A stretch of DNA of 64,000 nucleotides from Mucilaginibacter rubeus (lineage in GTDB: Bacteria > Bacteroidota > Bacteroidia > Sphingobacteriales > Sphingobacteriaceae): positions 1 through 64,000 of the forward strand of contig NZ_BMKD01000001.1 of assembly GCF_014643835.1 (NCBI RefSeq). The letters are read 5' to 3'. Below the pieces are notes generated by a model that worked only from the letters and a program-made list of their open reading frames with translations, was not told the DNA's origin and did not search any database. Shown one piece after another: positions 14,938-24,473 of this stretch (positions are counted from its first letter, which is position 1; each line of letters starts with the position of its first letter). The position numbers and the translations under genes are program-made.

Positions 14938-17900
14938 ATGTCAAAGTTTTCCTTCCGCCAGCAGGTTTTAGCTGGCTTTGTAGTATCAATCATTCTTGTT
15001 TTTGTGGTGGGCGTTTTGTCTTTTAACAGCCTGCGCCAATTTGAAGAGGATAATGCCTGGGTTGATCATACTCAAAAGGTTATTCATACGTCAACAAGTT
15101 TATTGCAGGACCTGGTAGATGCCGAAACAGGCATGCGTGGCTATGGTGCTACCAATAACAAGGCATTCCTTGAACCCTATAACGCCTCTTTGCCTAAAAT
15201 AGCCGATGGCCTTGCCACTTTGAAGGATTTAGTGAAGGACAATCCTGTACAGGTAAAACGTATTGATTCGATAAATAAACTGGTAAAGGAGCAATTGCTG
15301 ATACTCAAAACAAACGTTGAAACACGCGGAAGCCAGGGGCTTGACTACATGGTGCAACGGGGCATGTTTTTAAATGGCAAAGAGAATATGGATCAGGTCC
15401 GTATGCTTATTGACCATATGACCAACGCTGAAGAGCGATTGCTTACCAACAGGGAGGAAAGCTCGCAGGAAGCATCTACATTTGCTAAGATCGTAATTGC
15501 ATGCGGATCATTGGTCTTCCTGTTCATTATCCTGATGTTGTTCTTCTATATTCAAAAAACATTTGATCAGCAAAGGAAGACGGAAGAGGAGGTGCGTGTT
15601 GCCAATATTGAACTTGGTAAGGTACTTGCCGATAACGAAGCTAAAAACTGGCTGCTTACAGGTACCGGCCAATTGAATGAGAAGATGCAGGGCCAACAGG
15701 TTGAAAAGGAACTGTCAAATAATATTCTGTCTGAAGTTTGTACTTACACCAATGCCGCAGCAGGTACATTTTACCTGTATAACGAAGCAAACAACAGGCT
15801 TGAGCTTTATGCTTCATACGCCTTCCACAATCCTGATTTTGTTAAGAAGTCGGTACAAATGACCGAGGGCTGGCTTGGCCAGGTAGCCAAAGATGGCAAA
15901 GCTGCGGTTGTAAAAGGTAAACTGAACGATAAGCTTGAGCTTTCATCATCGGTATTAAAAACTGAACTGGCCGAATCATTTATCATACCTTTCTTTTTTG
16001 ATAAAAAGCTAAAAGGCGTAATGGAGGTTGCTTTTAATGAAGGGATCTCGAAAAATAAATCGGAATACATCTTAGCAATCGCTAATGATATAGGTATAGC
16101 TATTAATACATCGCAGGCACGTACTATTATGAACGACCTGTACGAGGAAACCCAGCAGCAGGCCGAAGAGCTGGAAGCACAACAGGAAGAGTTGCGGGTT
16201 ACCAACGAGGAGCTTGTTCAAAAAACTGAAGAGCTGCAGGCCTCAGAAGAAGAGCTCCGGGTACAGCAGGAAGAACTGCGTACCACCAATGCCGAACTGG
16301 AAGAAAAAGCCAGTTTGCTTGAAGAAAAAAACCAGGCCATTGAACAGGCCCGCCAGGCTATTAACCTTAAGGTTGAAGAACTGGAAACCACGGGTAAATA
16401 CAAATCGGAGTTTTTGGCCAACATGAGCCATGAGCTGCGCACACCGCTTAACAGTATCCTGGTACTGGCGCGGATCCTTAAAGATAACAAGCCTGCCAAT
16501 CTTTCTGAAGACCAGATCAAATATGCCAGCGTTATCTTCAACGCCGGTAATGACCTGCTTACTTTGATCAATGATATCCTCGACCTTTCAAAAATTGAAT
16601 CGGGCAAGCTGGATATGCAAAATGAAGATATTAAGGTAAGCGATATTGTTGGCGATATGGAAATGCTGTTTGCCGAAGTAGCCAGCAACAAAAAAATTAA
16701 TTATACAACAAGTATAGACAGGCAACTGCCGCAAACCATATTTACCGATAAGGTACGTATAGAGCAGGTGATCAAAAACCTATTAAGCAACGCGTTTAAG
16801 TTTACTTCTGAAAATGGTTCTATCGCCATTATTGTAAAGTCGGGTATTAAAGATAAAACCATCAGCTTTGCTATCAAAGATTCGGGGATCGGGATCCCTG
16901 CGGATAAGCAAAAAGTAATATTTGAGGCATTTCAGCAGGCCGATGGTTCAACGAGCCGTAAATATGGCGGTACCGGTTTAGGTTTATCTATAAGCCGCGA
17001 ACTTGCTTTCCTTTTGGGCGGCAGCATAACCCTGAGCAGTGAGCCGGGCATAGGCAGCGAATTTGTACTTACTGTGCCTTTTGAAGCTAAATTAACACCC
17101 GCCGCCTTAATTGAAGAGGCTTTGCCAACTGCCGAAACTTTTAAGCCTGTAACAGAGTTCCTGAGCCCGGTTAAAGCTGCCCCGCGCGACCCCGGTAAAG
17201 AGCCTTTGGTTGTAATTGTTGAGGATGATAAAAACTTTGCAAACATATTGCAGGATTATGCCCGCGATCATGGTTATAAATCAATCATGGTGTATGAGGG
17301 TACCCGGGCGGTTGAAATTGTGAAGGAAGCCAAACCTGATGCCGTGATCCTGGATATTATGCTGCCTGGTAAAGACGGCTGGCAGATTTTGAAGGAGTTA
17401 AAAAATGATGAGGATACGATGCACATTCCGGTCCACCTGATGTCGGCCGGGGATGCTGCCGCAAACCGTGTACGTCGCGAAGGTGCCATCAACTTCATGA
17501 AAAAACCTATCAATACCGAAACGCTGGATAAGCTTTTCGCCGATATCATGGTACAAAGCGGCACCAGGTTTAAACAGATCCTGCTGGTTGAAGATCACAA
17601 GGCCCAAAGCCAGGCCTTGAAAGACCTTATGCAGGGCCAGGGGATTACCGTCGACCAGGCTTTTGACGGCGAATCGGCATTCAGGTTGTTGCATGAAAAC
17701 GAGTACCAGTGTGTGATCCTTGACCTTAACCTGCCTGATATTTCAGGGTTGGATTTGCTGGATAAGATCAAAGAGGTTGATCGCTTTGCTTCATTGCCTG
17801 TTATCATAAATACAGCAATGGAACTTGATAAAACATCGGTTAACAGACTAATGCACTATGCCAACGCCATGGTGGTTAAAACCAATAAATCATCCGACAG

Positions 17901-18396
17901 GCTGATTGATGAGGTTAACCTGTTCCTGAACAAGATCAGCGAAACGGCAAATGGACAGCCACAACAGGTGTCACCTGCAGTTCCTGCAAAGCCTAAATCA
18001 TTAACTAAAGGCAAAGATGCTATTAAGGGCAAAAAAGTGCTCATTGTTGATGACGATATGCGCAACATTTTTGCGCTGAGCAGCGCCCTGCAAAGCTATG
18101 ACCTCAATGTAGAGATAGCTAATGACGGTGAAGAAGCCATAGCTAAACTTGAGGATATAAAGGATATTGATATAGTGCTTATGGACATCATGATGCCAAA
18201 AATGGATGGCTATGAAGCTACCAGGCATATCCGTAAGCAAAACAAATGGGCTAAATTACCCGTAATAGCATTAACTGCAAAAGCAATGAAAGACGACCGC
18301 GAAAAATGTATAGCGGCCGGCGCCAATGATTATATCACCAAGCCCGTTGATATGGACAGGCTGATTTCGCTGATGCAGCTTTGGCTTGAAAATTAG
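14938..18396 (+). CDS. hybrid sensor histidine kinase: CHASE3-GAF-coiled coil-HisKA-HATPase-REC-REC-REC
   Basis: 1152 residues. TM1 (11-29), a CHASE3-like sensor with the VDAETGMRGY signature (about 36-175), TM2 (185-206), GAF (about 257-394), then an unusual 80-residue coiled coil made of EEL repeats (about 402-484). The kinase core has phospho-acceptor His498 in the MSHELRTPLN motif and an ATPase domain (about 600-714) with the GTGLGLSI box. Three receiver domains follow with acceptor aspartates D806, D929 and D1083. The gene starts a tight operon with cheR, cheB and a second hybrid kinase. The Glu-rich coil between GAF and kinase resembles segments found beside CheB/CheR-type proteins. Confidence 0.95.
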   Translation: MSKFSFRQQVLAGFVVSIILVFVVGVLSFNSLRQFEEDNAWVDHTQKVIHTSTSLLQDLVDAETGMRGYGATNNKAFLEPYNASLPKIADGLATLKDLVKDNPVQVKRIDSINKLVKEQLLILKTNVETRGSQGLDYMVQRGMFLNGKENMDQVRMLIDHMTNAEERLLTNREESSQEASTFAKIVIACGSLVFLFIILMLFFYIQKTFDQQRKTEEEVRVANIELGKVLADNEAKNWLLTGTGQLNEKMQGQQVEKELSNNILSEVCTYTNAAAGTFYLYNEANNRLELYASYAFHNPDFVKKSVQMTEGWLGQVAKDGKAAVVKGKLNDKLELSSSVLKTELAESFIIPFFFDKKLKGVMEVAFNEGISKNKSEYILAIANDIGIAINTSQARTIMNDLYEETQQQAEELEAQQEELRVTNEELVQKTEELQASEEELRVQQEELRTTNAELEEKASLLEEKNQAIEQARQAINLKVEELETTGKYKSEFLANMSHELRTPLNSILVLARILKDNKPANLSEDQIKYASVIFNAGNDLLTLINDILDLSKIESGKLDMQNEDIKVSDIVGDMEMLFAEVASNKKINYTTSIDRQLPQTIFTDKVRIEQVIKNLLSNAFKFTSENGSIAIIVKSGIKDKTISFAIKDSGIGIPADKQKVIFEAFQQADGSTSRKYGGTGLGLSISRELAFLLGGSITLSSEPGIGSEFVLTVPFEAKLTPAALIEEALPTAETFKPVTEFLSPVKAAPRDPGKEPLVVIVEDDKNFANILQDYARDHGYKSIMVYEGTRAVEIVKEAKPDAVILDIMLPGKDGWQILKELKNDEDTMHIPVHLMSAGDAAANRVRREGAINFMKKPINTETLDKLFADIMVQSGTRFKQILLVEDHKAQSQALKDLMQGQGITVDQAFDGESAFRLLHENEYQCVILDLNLPDISGLDLLDKIKEVDRFASLPVIINTAMELDKTSVNRLMHYANAMVVKTNKSSDRLIDEVNLFLNKISETANGQPQQVSPAVPAKPKSLTKGKDAIKGKKVLIVDDDMRNIFALSSALQSYDLNVEIANDGEEAIAKLEDIKDIDIVLMDIMMPKMDGYEATRHIRKQNKWAKLPVIALTAKAMKDDREKCIAAGANDYITKPVDMDRLISLMQLWLEN

Positions 18397-18398
18397 TT

Positions 18399-19229
18399 AT
18401 GGATACAGAGCAGGGAATTATATCACATGCGCAGGTTCATGAGCTTATTGATATTGTAAGAAAGGTTCATGGCTTTGATTTTTCGGGTTATACCAAAGCT
18501 TCATTAAAACGGAGGTTAACCCGTATTATGCTGCTCAACAAGTTTGAGTTTTATGACCTTAAACATGTGCTTATTAATGACGCAGACTTTTTTCAGGGCT
18601 TTTTGGAAGAAATTACGGTTAACGTAACCGAAATGTTCCGCGATCCTTCATTCTATCGTGCGGTTAACTCACAGGTTGTTCCGTATCTTTCAACTTATCA
18701 GCACGTCAAAATCTGGAGTGCAGGCTGCTCAACGGGCGAAGAGGTTTACTCTATGGCCATATTGCTGAACGAAGCTGGTTTGGGAAAAAAGTCGTTCATA
18801 TACGGCACGGATATCAATACCGAGGTTTTAAAGGAGGCCCGTAAAGGGATCTACAGTTTGCGTAATATAAAAAGCTATGCGGAAAATTATCAATACACTG
18901 ATTTAAAAGGTTCAATTACAGATCATTTTACCATTTTGTACGATGCCGCGTCGATACACAATGAGTTAAAACAAAATACACTGTTTTCGGTACATAATTT
19001 AATATCTGATACCGTATTTAATGAGTTTCAGATGATAAGTTGCCGGAATGTTTTTATTTATTTTGAAACTTACCTGCAGGAACGGATTCTTGACCTGTTT
19101 TATAAAAGCCTTTGCCCTTTGGGTTATTTATGCCTTGGCAGTAAAGAAACCATTCGGTCAGATACGTTTAAGAGTAAGTTTAAGGTGATCAACCAAAAAG
19201 AAAACATTTACCAAAAAGTTGGGACCTGA
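18399..19229 (+). CDS. cheR: CheR-type protein-glutamate methyltransferase
   Basis: 276 residues, full CheR length. An N-terminal helical domain (KRRLTRIMLLN, then EEITVNVTEMFRDP) precedes the SAM-binding domain (IWSAGCSTGEE). CheR methylates glutamates, classically on chemoreceptors, but there is no receptor, cheA or cheW here. It begins 2 bases after the kinase stop and overlaps cheB by 11 bases. A partner within this operon, perhaps the kinase coiled coil, is an inference. Confidence 0.94.
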   Translation: MDTEQGIISHAQVHELIDIVRKVHGFDFSGYTKASLKRRLTRIMLLNKFEFYDLKHVLINDADFFQGFLEEITVNVTEMFRDPSFYRAVNSQVVPYLSTYQHVKIWSAGCSTGEEVYSMAILLNEAGLGKKSFIYGTDINTEVLKEARKGIYSLRNIKSYAENYQYTDLKGSITDHFTILYDAASIHNELKQNTLFSVHNLISDTVFNEFQMISCRNVFIYFETYLQERILDLFYKSLCPLGYLCLGSKETIRSDTFKSKFKVINQKENIYQKVGT

Positions 19230-19806
19230 TAAAAAGTTACTGGAAAGATGGCATGCCGCCCAGATCGTATTATTGGGCGGATCGGCAGGCTCGTTCAAAA
19301 TTTTATTCCGGATCATAAAAGATCTTCCCGAAAAACTGGGGAAAACCGTAATTCTTATCATACACAGGAAAAAAAATTTTTTCAGCGAAATAGAAAAACT
19401 ATTTGCCGAGAACAGTCGTATGTACATGCGCGAAATTGAGGACAAGGATATTCTTAAAACGGATACTATGTATATTGCGCCGGCAAACTATCATACCTTA
19501 ATTGAACGCGGCGGTTATTTTAGCCTGGATGTTTCGGAACCGGTATGGTATTCAAAACCATCAATTGATGTTACCTTTGAAAGCGCTGCCGAGGTTTATG
19601 GTGACAAGTGCATGGCGATATTACTTTCAGGTGCCAACCAGGATGGCGCCAAAGGCTTATTAAAATTAAAGAAAAGCGGCAGCCTTACCATAGCGCAGGA
19701 GCCCGGCGACGCGGAAATGGCCGAAATGCCAAAGGCAGCTATAAATTTAGGTGCTGCCGATTATGTTTTAACACAGGATGAGATTTTTAAACTTTTACTT
19801 TCATGA
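19219..19806 (+). CDS. cheB: CheB-type protein-glutamate methylesterase, receiver-less
   Basis: 195 residues containing only the methylesterase catalytic domain. The triad is visible: Ser22 in GGSAGS, His49 in LIIHR, and Asp142 in GANQDGAKG. The regulatory N-terminal receiver of canonical CheB is absent, so activity must be controlled otherwise, perhaps by the receivers of the flanking kinases. There is no ATG near the 5' end; the TTG at 19219, inside the end of cheR, is the only sensible start and implies translational coupling. Confidence 0.92.
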   Translation: MGPDKKLLERWHAAQIVLLGGSAGSFKILFRIIKDLPEKLGKTVILIIHRKKNFFSEIEKLFAENSRMYMREIEDKDILKTDTMYIAPANYHTLIERGGYFSLDVSEPVWYSKPSIDVTFESAAEVYGDKCMAILLSGANQDGAKGLLKLKKSGSLTIAQEPGDAEMAEMPKAAINLGAADYVLTQDEIFKLLLS

Positions 19807-19834
19807 CAATCACCAACCCCCTAATTAATATTAA

Positions 19835-21763
19835 ATGACCCCTGTTAATATTCTTATAGTTGATGACAGAGAAGAGAACATCATTGCTCTGGAGGCATTG
19901 CTTAAGCGCGATGATATCAAAATATTTTCTACTACCTCGCCAAATGAAGCCCTTAAAATTGCCTGGGAAACCAATATTGCCATTGCTTTAGTTGATGTTC
20001 AGATGCCCGAAATGGACGGCTTTGAACTGGTGGAAATGCTTAAATCAAACCCACGTACCAAAGATATCCTGGTTATTTTTGTCACAGCCATTTCAAAAGA
20101 AGCCAAGTATGCTGTTAAAGGCCTCGGTACCGGCGCTGTAGATTATCTTTACAAACCGCTCGATCCTTATATTACTTCGGCCAAGGTTGATTCATTTGTG
20201 CAGCTGGCCCGCACCCAGGCCGAAATAAAACAAAAGAACGATGAGCTGCAGAACTATGCCATAGTTGTCAAAAACTCGGCCGATATTATCACATCGGTCG
20301 ACGCGCAAAGTCTCCGCATTGACAATATCAACCCCACCGTCGAAAAGATAATGGGTTTCAGGCCTGATGAACTTATTGGTAAAAGTATTGTTGACCTGGC
20401 CATCGACGATCATAAGGCGCCGTTTCGCAAAAAACTGGGCGAGATCATTAAAGACAACCTCAGTTATGCCATTTTTGAATTTAAGTTTGAAACCTTTGAT
20501 AAAAGGGTAATTTGGGTGGAGTGCCGGGCTGCATACCGCAACAAAACCATATTTATTAATATCAGCGATATTTCTCCCCAAAAAAGTTACCAGGAGCAGC
20601 TCATCAAATCGAAAGAAAACGCGGAGTACAGCAAAAAGGTGAAAGAAACCTTTTTGGCCAATATGAGCCATGAGCTGCGTACACCGGTTAATGGCATTAT
20701 AGGTATCACTTCGCTTTTGCGTAAAACAGATCTTACCGATCAGCAAGTGGGGATGCTTGATTTGCTTGATACCTCCTCAAAATCGTTATTGGGTGTGATC
20801 AATGATGTGCTTGATATCTCAAAAATTGAGGCCGGTAAGTTCAGTATCATCCGCACCGCCAATAATGTTTATGAGATTGTAAATTCGGTTTTTAACCTGC
20901 TTAAGTTTAAAGCCGATGAGAATAACATTGAGTTTTTGCTGGATATTGAAGATGAAGTACCTGAATACCTTATGGTGGATTCATTACGCCTGAACCAGAT
21001 CTTGATGAACCTGCTGAGCAACGCCCTTAAGTTTACCGAAAGGGGCTATGTAAAACTTAAGATTACCGTACTTCAAAAACACAATGATAAGGTAAAGCTG
21101 AAATTCAGTGTTGAGGATACGGGCATCGGGATCCCGGCCGACAGGCTTAACAGGATCTTTGATTCATTTGAACAGGCCGAAGAAGATACCGTAAGCAAAT
21201 ACGGTGGTACCGGGCTTGGTTTAACGATAGTGAAAAAGTTGGCTGAGCTAAAGGGAGGCGAACTTACTGTAAGCAGCCAGGTAGGCAGGGGCAGTACTTT
21301 CAACTTTGTATGCTGGTATACCATCAGTATTAAACCCAAAACTAAGGTAACTGCCAAAACTGATAAAATATTGCCGCCGTTTAATAATGTACGGGTGCTG
21401 GTAGCTGAAGATAACATGGTTAACCAGTTTATGCTCTCCAAAATATTAAAGGACTGGAATGTAGAGGTGGAAATGGTTGATAATGGCCGTAAGGTTATTG
21501 AGAGGCTTACCAATAAAGACTATGACATTGTTTTAATGGATACCCATATGCCCGAAATGAACGGTTACCAGGCAGCCAAAACCATCCGTGTTGATTTTGA
21601 GGAGCCTAAACGGAGTATTCCAATCATATCGCTATCGGCGGCAAGTTATGACCATGAGCAGCAGGAAGCACTATCGGCAGGGATGAACGATGTGCTTTCA
21701 AAGCCGTTCCTGCCTTATCAGCTGCATGAAAAAATGTCGAGGTTATTGAAGGTGGGAGTTTAA
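19835..21763 (+). CDS. hybrid histidine kinase: REC-PAS-HisKA-HATPase-REC
   Basis: 642 residues, no membrane segment, so cytoplasmic. N-terminal receiver (VNILIVDDREEN, acceptor D54), PAS (about 137-255), HisKA with His279 in the MSHELRTPVN motif, an ATPase domain (about 385-500, GTGLGLTI box), and a C-terminal receiver with D569 in LMDTHMPEMNG. An N-terminal receiver on a kinase allows input from an upstream phospho-donor, presumably the 1152-residue kinase of the same operon. Its stop overlaps that of the convergent gene in TTAA. Confidence 0.95.
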   Translation: MTPVNILIVDDREENIIALEALLKRDDIKIFSTTSPNEALKIAWETNIAIALVDVQMPEMDGFELVEMLKSNPRTKDILVIFVTAISKEAKYAVKGLGTGAVDYLYKPLDPYITSAKVDSFVQLARTQAEIKQKNDELQNYAIVVKNSADIITSVDAQSLRIDNINPTVEKIMGFRPDELIGKSIVDLAIDDHKAPFRKKLGEIIKDNLSYAIFEFKFETFDKRVIWVECRAAYRNKTIFINISDISPQKSYQEQLIKSKENAEYSKKVKETFLANMSHELRTPVNGIIGITSLLRKTDLTDQQVGMLDLLDTSSKSLLGVINDVLDISKIEAGKFSIIRTANNVYEIVNSVFNLLKFKADENNIEFLLDIEDEVPEYLMVDSLRLNQILMNLLSNALKFTERGYVKLKITVLQKHNDKVKLKFSVEDTGIGIPADRLNRIFDSFEQAEEDTVSKYGGTGLGLTIVKKLAELKGGELTVSSQVGRGSTFNFVCWYTISIKPKTKVTAKTDKILPPFNNVRVLVAEDNMVNQFMLSKILKDWNVEVEMVDNGRKVIERLTNKDYDIVLMDTHMPEMNGYQAAKTIRVDFEEPKRSIPIISLSAASYDHEQQEALSAGMNDVLSKPFLPYQLHEKMSRLLKVGV

Positions 21764-22245
21764 AACTCCAGCCTGGTTTGCCCAACGCCCATTACCTTTG
21801 CCTCATGCTCAAGCAGCCATTTTTTGCGCCATATGCCGCCCGCGTAGCCGGTTAAGCTGCCATTTGACCCTATTACCCGGTGGCAGGGCACTACAACCCA
21901 TAGGTTGTTACGGCCGTTGGCAGATGCTATTGCCCTTATAGCCAAAGGATTGTTCATTTGGTTTGACTGCTGGGCGTAAGTAATGGTTGTTCCATAAGGG
22001 ATCTGGATCAACTCGTCCCAAACCTGTTGTTGAAACTCGCTGCCTTCCTGCTTTATAGGAAAGGTAAATTGCTTCCTTGTACCAGCAAAGTACTCATTTA
22101 ACTCATCAATAGCAGCTTGCAGCAACGGGGTAGGAGCAGGTTCAATGTCATATTCCTCATCCCTTATCGATACTGATGCTATAAAGCCATCTTCTTCAGT
22201 AATGCGGGCAATGCCAACAGGCGTGCGGAAATAAGCTACAGACAT
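21760..22245 (-). CDS. ogt: methylated-DNA-protein-cysteine S-methyltransferase
   Basis: 161 residues, normal length for Ogt. The suicide acceptor Cys121 lies in VVPCHRVIGSNG, and the IPYGTTITYAQ helix-turn-helix and the asparagine hinge (ASANGRNN) are intact. It repairs O6-alkylguanine and O4-alkylthymine directly. It is transcribed alone and converges on the hybrid kinase with overlapping stops. Confidence 0.95.
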   Translation of the reverse strand: MSVAYFRTPVGIARITEEDGFIASVSIRDEEYDIEPAPTPLLQAAIDELNEYFAGTRKQFTFPIKQEGSEFQQQVWDELIQIPYGTTITYAQQSNQMNNPLAIRAIASANGRNNLWVVVPCHRVIGSNGSLTGYAGGIWRKKWLLEHEAKVMGVGQTRLEF

Positions 22246-22324
22246 GGTAATTGGTATGTTATATTCAAAATTAAGCTAATTTTTTTAGCTTGTCAAATGC
22301 CCTTACTCACTCGCAGGTAATTAT

Positions 22325-22332
22325 TACATTTG
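22325..22332 (+). promoter_or_regulatory. -7 promoter element of ccmB
   Basis: Exact TAnnTTTG match (TACATTTG) ending 5 bases before the ATG at 22338. This argues for that start rather than an upstream TTG and suggests a leaderless message. No TTG is seen at the ideal -33 distance. Confidence 0.55.
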
Positions 22333-22337
22333 CGGTG

Positions 22338-23021
22338 ATGAAACTTGTTAATGAAACCTGGTGCCTGCTAAAAAAGGAAGTTTTGCTGGAGTGGCGGTCT
22401 AAATATGCTTTTAATGGCGTTTTGCTGTACGTGGTTTCAACGGTTTTTGTTTGTTATATCTCCCTCAACTTAAACCCAGGCTTTTCTAACAGCAGCGGTT
22501 ACCCCATAGTTTGGAACGTGTTGTTCTGGATCATTATGCTGTTTGCATCGGTAAATGCCATAGCCAAAAGCTTTATGCAGGAAAGTAAAAGCAGGTTGCT
22601 ATATTATTACTCCATTGCCAGTCCGCAGGCAATCATCCTGTCAAAAACAATCTATAATATTTTGCTGATGGCTTTGTTAAGCACATTGGCTTTAGTGGTA
22701 TTTAAAGTGTTTTTCCCTAATACCCTCGGTGACCCGCTGTATTACTTTCTTGCCGTATTGCTGGGGAGCGTCAGTTTTTCTACCGTTTTTACCATGATCT
22801 CGGCCATCGCGTCAAAGGCCGGTAATAACGGTACCCTAATGGCTATATTAAGCTTCCCGGTTATTATCCCTGTTATACTGGTGCTTATTAAGTTAAGTAA
22901 AAGTGCAATGGACGGGGTAGACCGGAGTTTCTTTTACGGCAATATAGGGGTTTTGTGTGCTATCAATGCGATTGTAATTGCTACTGCCTTACTGCTTTTC
23001 CCTTATCTGTGGCGCGATTAA
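22338..23021 (+). CDS. ccmB: haem exporter subunit CcmB (cytochrome c maturation)
   Basis: 227 residues from the ATG at 22338, about the usual CcmB length (roughly 220), with six predicted membrane helices. The N-terminus (LVNETWCLLKKEVLLEWR) and the following SKYAFNGVLLY are typical. CcmB forms the CcmA2BC haem-handling ABC complex that releases holo-CcmE. No ccmA is adjacent; ccmC, ccmD, ccmE and ccmF follow 7-13 kb downstream. Confidence 0.9.
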   Translation: MKLVNETWCLLKKEVLLEWRSKYAFNGVLLYVVSTVFVCYISLNLNPGFSNSSGYPIVWNVLFWIIMLFASVNAIAKSFMQESKSRLLYYYSIASPQAIILSKTIYNILLMALLSTLALVVFKVFFPNTLGDPLYYFLAVLLGSVSFSTVFTMISAIASKAGNNGTLMAILSFPVIIPVILVLIKLSKSAMDGVDRSFFYGNIGVLCAINAIVIATALLLFPYLWRD

Positions 23022-23167
23022 TTGCCCCATTATCATCTGACCGGTATTCATTCTGAATTTTTTCCGATCCCGTTTCATGCTGACATTTTTGGACGAGCAT
23101 GCTTTGCATGGCCGCCAACGGTAAATTTTTGCCCTCTTATCGGCATTTTTTTCTAATGTTATTTTAA

Positions 23168-23198
23168 TTTGGATTAAGTCTAAATGAATATTACTTTG
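23168..23198 (+). promoter_or_regulatory. Fur-box-like palindrome overlapping a promoter
   Basis: An imperfect palindrome TTTGGATTAAGTCTAAA (23168-23184) resembles TTTAGA/TCTAAA Fur-type boxes. Its left half supplies a -33 TTTG (23168-23171). A near-consensus -7 TTACTTTG (23191-23198) follows at 19-base spacing and the porin gene ATG is at 23221. Repression by an iron regulator would fit the imelysin/cytochrome operon. Confidence 0.5.
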
Positions 23199-23220
23199 TT
23201 GCCAACTTAACCAAACAACA

Positions 23221-24462
23221 ATGCATGCTAAAACCCTTACTTTAGTCATTTTCTCCTTTCTTGTTTCGGACACGGTACTGGCACAGCAGCCCAATACCTC
23301 AACTGCCGAAGATTCACTTAATAACAATACCGTTAAGAGTTCGCTTTTATCAAATACTACCATTGGTGGTTACGGTAACGCTTTTTACCAGTACAATAAC
23401 AATCAAAAAACTGCCAAAGTTGATTTGGAGCGCTTTGTGTTGTTTGTTGGCCACAAGTTCAGCGATAAGATCTCTTTCTTTTCCGAAACCGAACTGGAAG
23501 ACGCTAAAGTAAACGGCGGCGAACCCGGAGGGGAGATCACCATTGAGCAGGCCTACCTGAAATTTAACTTAAATCCTAACCAATACATAGTTGCCGGTTT
23601 GTTTTTGCCGAGGATAGGTATCCTTAACGAAAACCACCTGCCAACCACCTTTAACGGTAACGAGCGTAACTATGTAGAAATCCTGGTGATTCCTGCCACA
23701 TGGCGCGAATTGGGTGTTGGCTTTTATGGTCGCTTAAATAACTTACCTATCAATTATTCGGTTGGGTTGATGAATGGTTTAAGCGCCGGCGGCTTTACCC
23801 ATGGTACAGGTATTGTTGATGGCAGATTTGAAGGTCGTAATGCAACCGGTACAAACCTTGCAGTTACCGGTGCGCTTCAGTATTACCAAAGCGGGTTTAA
23901 GGCCCAATTATCCGGTTATTACGGTGGCACCGTAGGTATCCGTAAAACAGAGGCTGATAGTCTTGGTTTAAACTCTGGCGTTTTTGGTACTCCGGTTGCT
24001 ATGGGCGAGGGGGATATCCAGTATAACGGGCAAGGCTTTTCGGTAAAAGTATTGGGTACTATACTTTCTATTAAAGATGCCGATAAGATCAACAAGGCAT
24101 ACGCCAGCAACACACCCAAAACAGCTTACGGTGCTTATGCCGAAATAGGTTACGATTTGCTTTATCGCAGCAATTACGGCAAAGCAAACGCACCACAGCT
24201 GATTGTTTTTGTGCGCGATGAAAAACTCGACCTGAATGCCAGCATCCCTTCAAACGGAATAACCGATCAAACGCTGAATAAAAACTTTATTGTGGCCGGC
24301 CTTACTTACCTGCCGCTCCGTAACGTAGTGGTTAAAGGCGATATCAGGCTGGCACATTCAGGCGTGCAAAACCCGGAGCTGATCATTAACCCAAGTCCGG
24401 TTGCGTTGCCATACCAAACCAATAATACTTTGATAAACCTGGGTGTTGGATATTCATTTTAA
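23221..24462 (+). CDS. porin-like outer-membrane beta-barrel protein
   Basis: 413 residues with a signal peptide cleaved near VLAQQ and a C-terminus ending in an aromatic strand (GVGYSF). The sequence alternates hydrophobic and polar residues in barrel-like strands (GGYGNAFYQY, KISFFSETELEDA, ITIEQAYLKFN). It resembles phosphate-selective porin-like or DUF-type porins. It is first in an operon with a Rieske protein, imelysin and a di-haem cytochrome, so it may pass the metal or redox substrate used by them (inference). Confidence 0.85.
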   Translation: MHAKTLTLVIFSFLVSDTVLAQQPNTSTAEDSLNNNTVKSSLLSNTTIGGYGNAFYQYNNNQKTAKVDLERFVLFVGHKFSDKISFFSETELEDAKVNGGEPGGEITIEQAYLKFNLNPNQYIVAGLFLPRIGILNENHLPTTFNGNERNYVEILVIPATWRELGVGFYGRLNNLPINYSVGLMNGLSAGGFTHGTGIVDGRFEGRNATGTNLAVTGALQYYQSGFKAQLSGYYGGTVGIRKTEADSLGLNSGVFGTPVAMGEGDIQYNGQGFSVKVLGTILSIKDADKINKAYASNTPKTAYGAYAEIGYDLLYRSNYGKANAPQLIVFVRDEKLDLNASIPSNGITDQTLNKNFIVAGLTYLPLRNVVVKGDIRLAHSGVQNPELIINPSPVALPYQTNNTLINLGVGYSF

Positions 24463-24473
24463 ACTTAAACAAC

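Noticed and set aside
20192-20746. Minus-strand open frame of 184 codons inside the second hybrid kinase gene
   Set aside because: The plus-strand frame encodes clear REC, PAS and HisKA motifs over the same bases.
14938-21763. A chemotaxis operon
   Set aside because: CheR and CheB are present but cheA, cheW, cheY as separate gene and chemoreceptors are absent.
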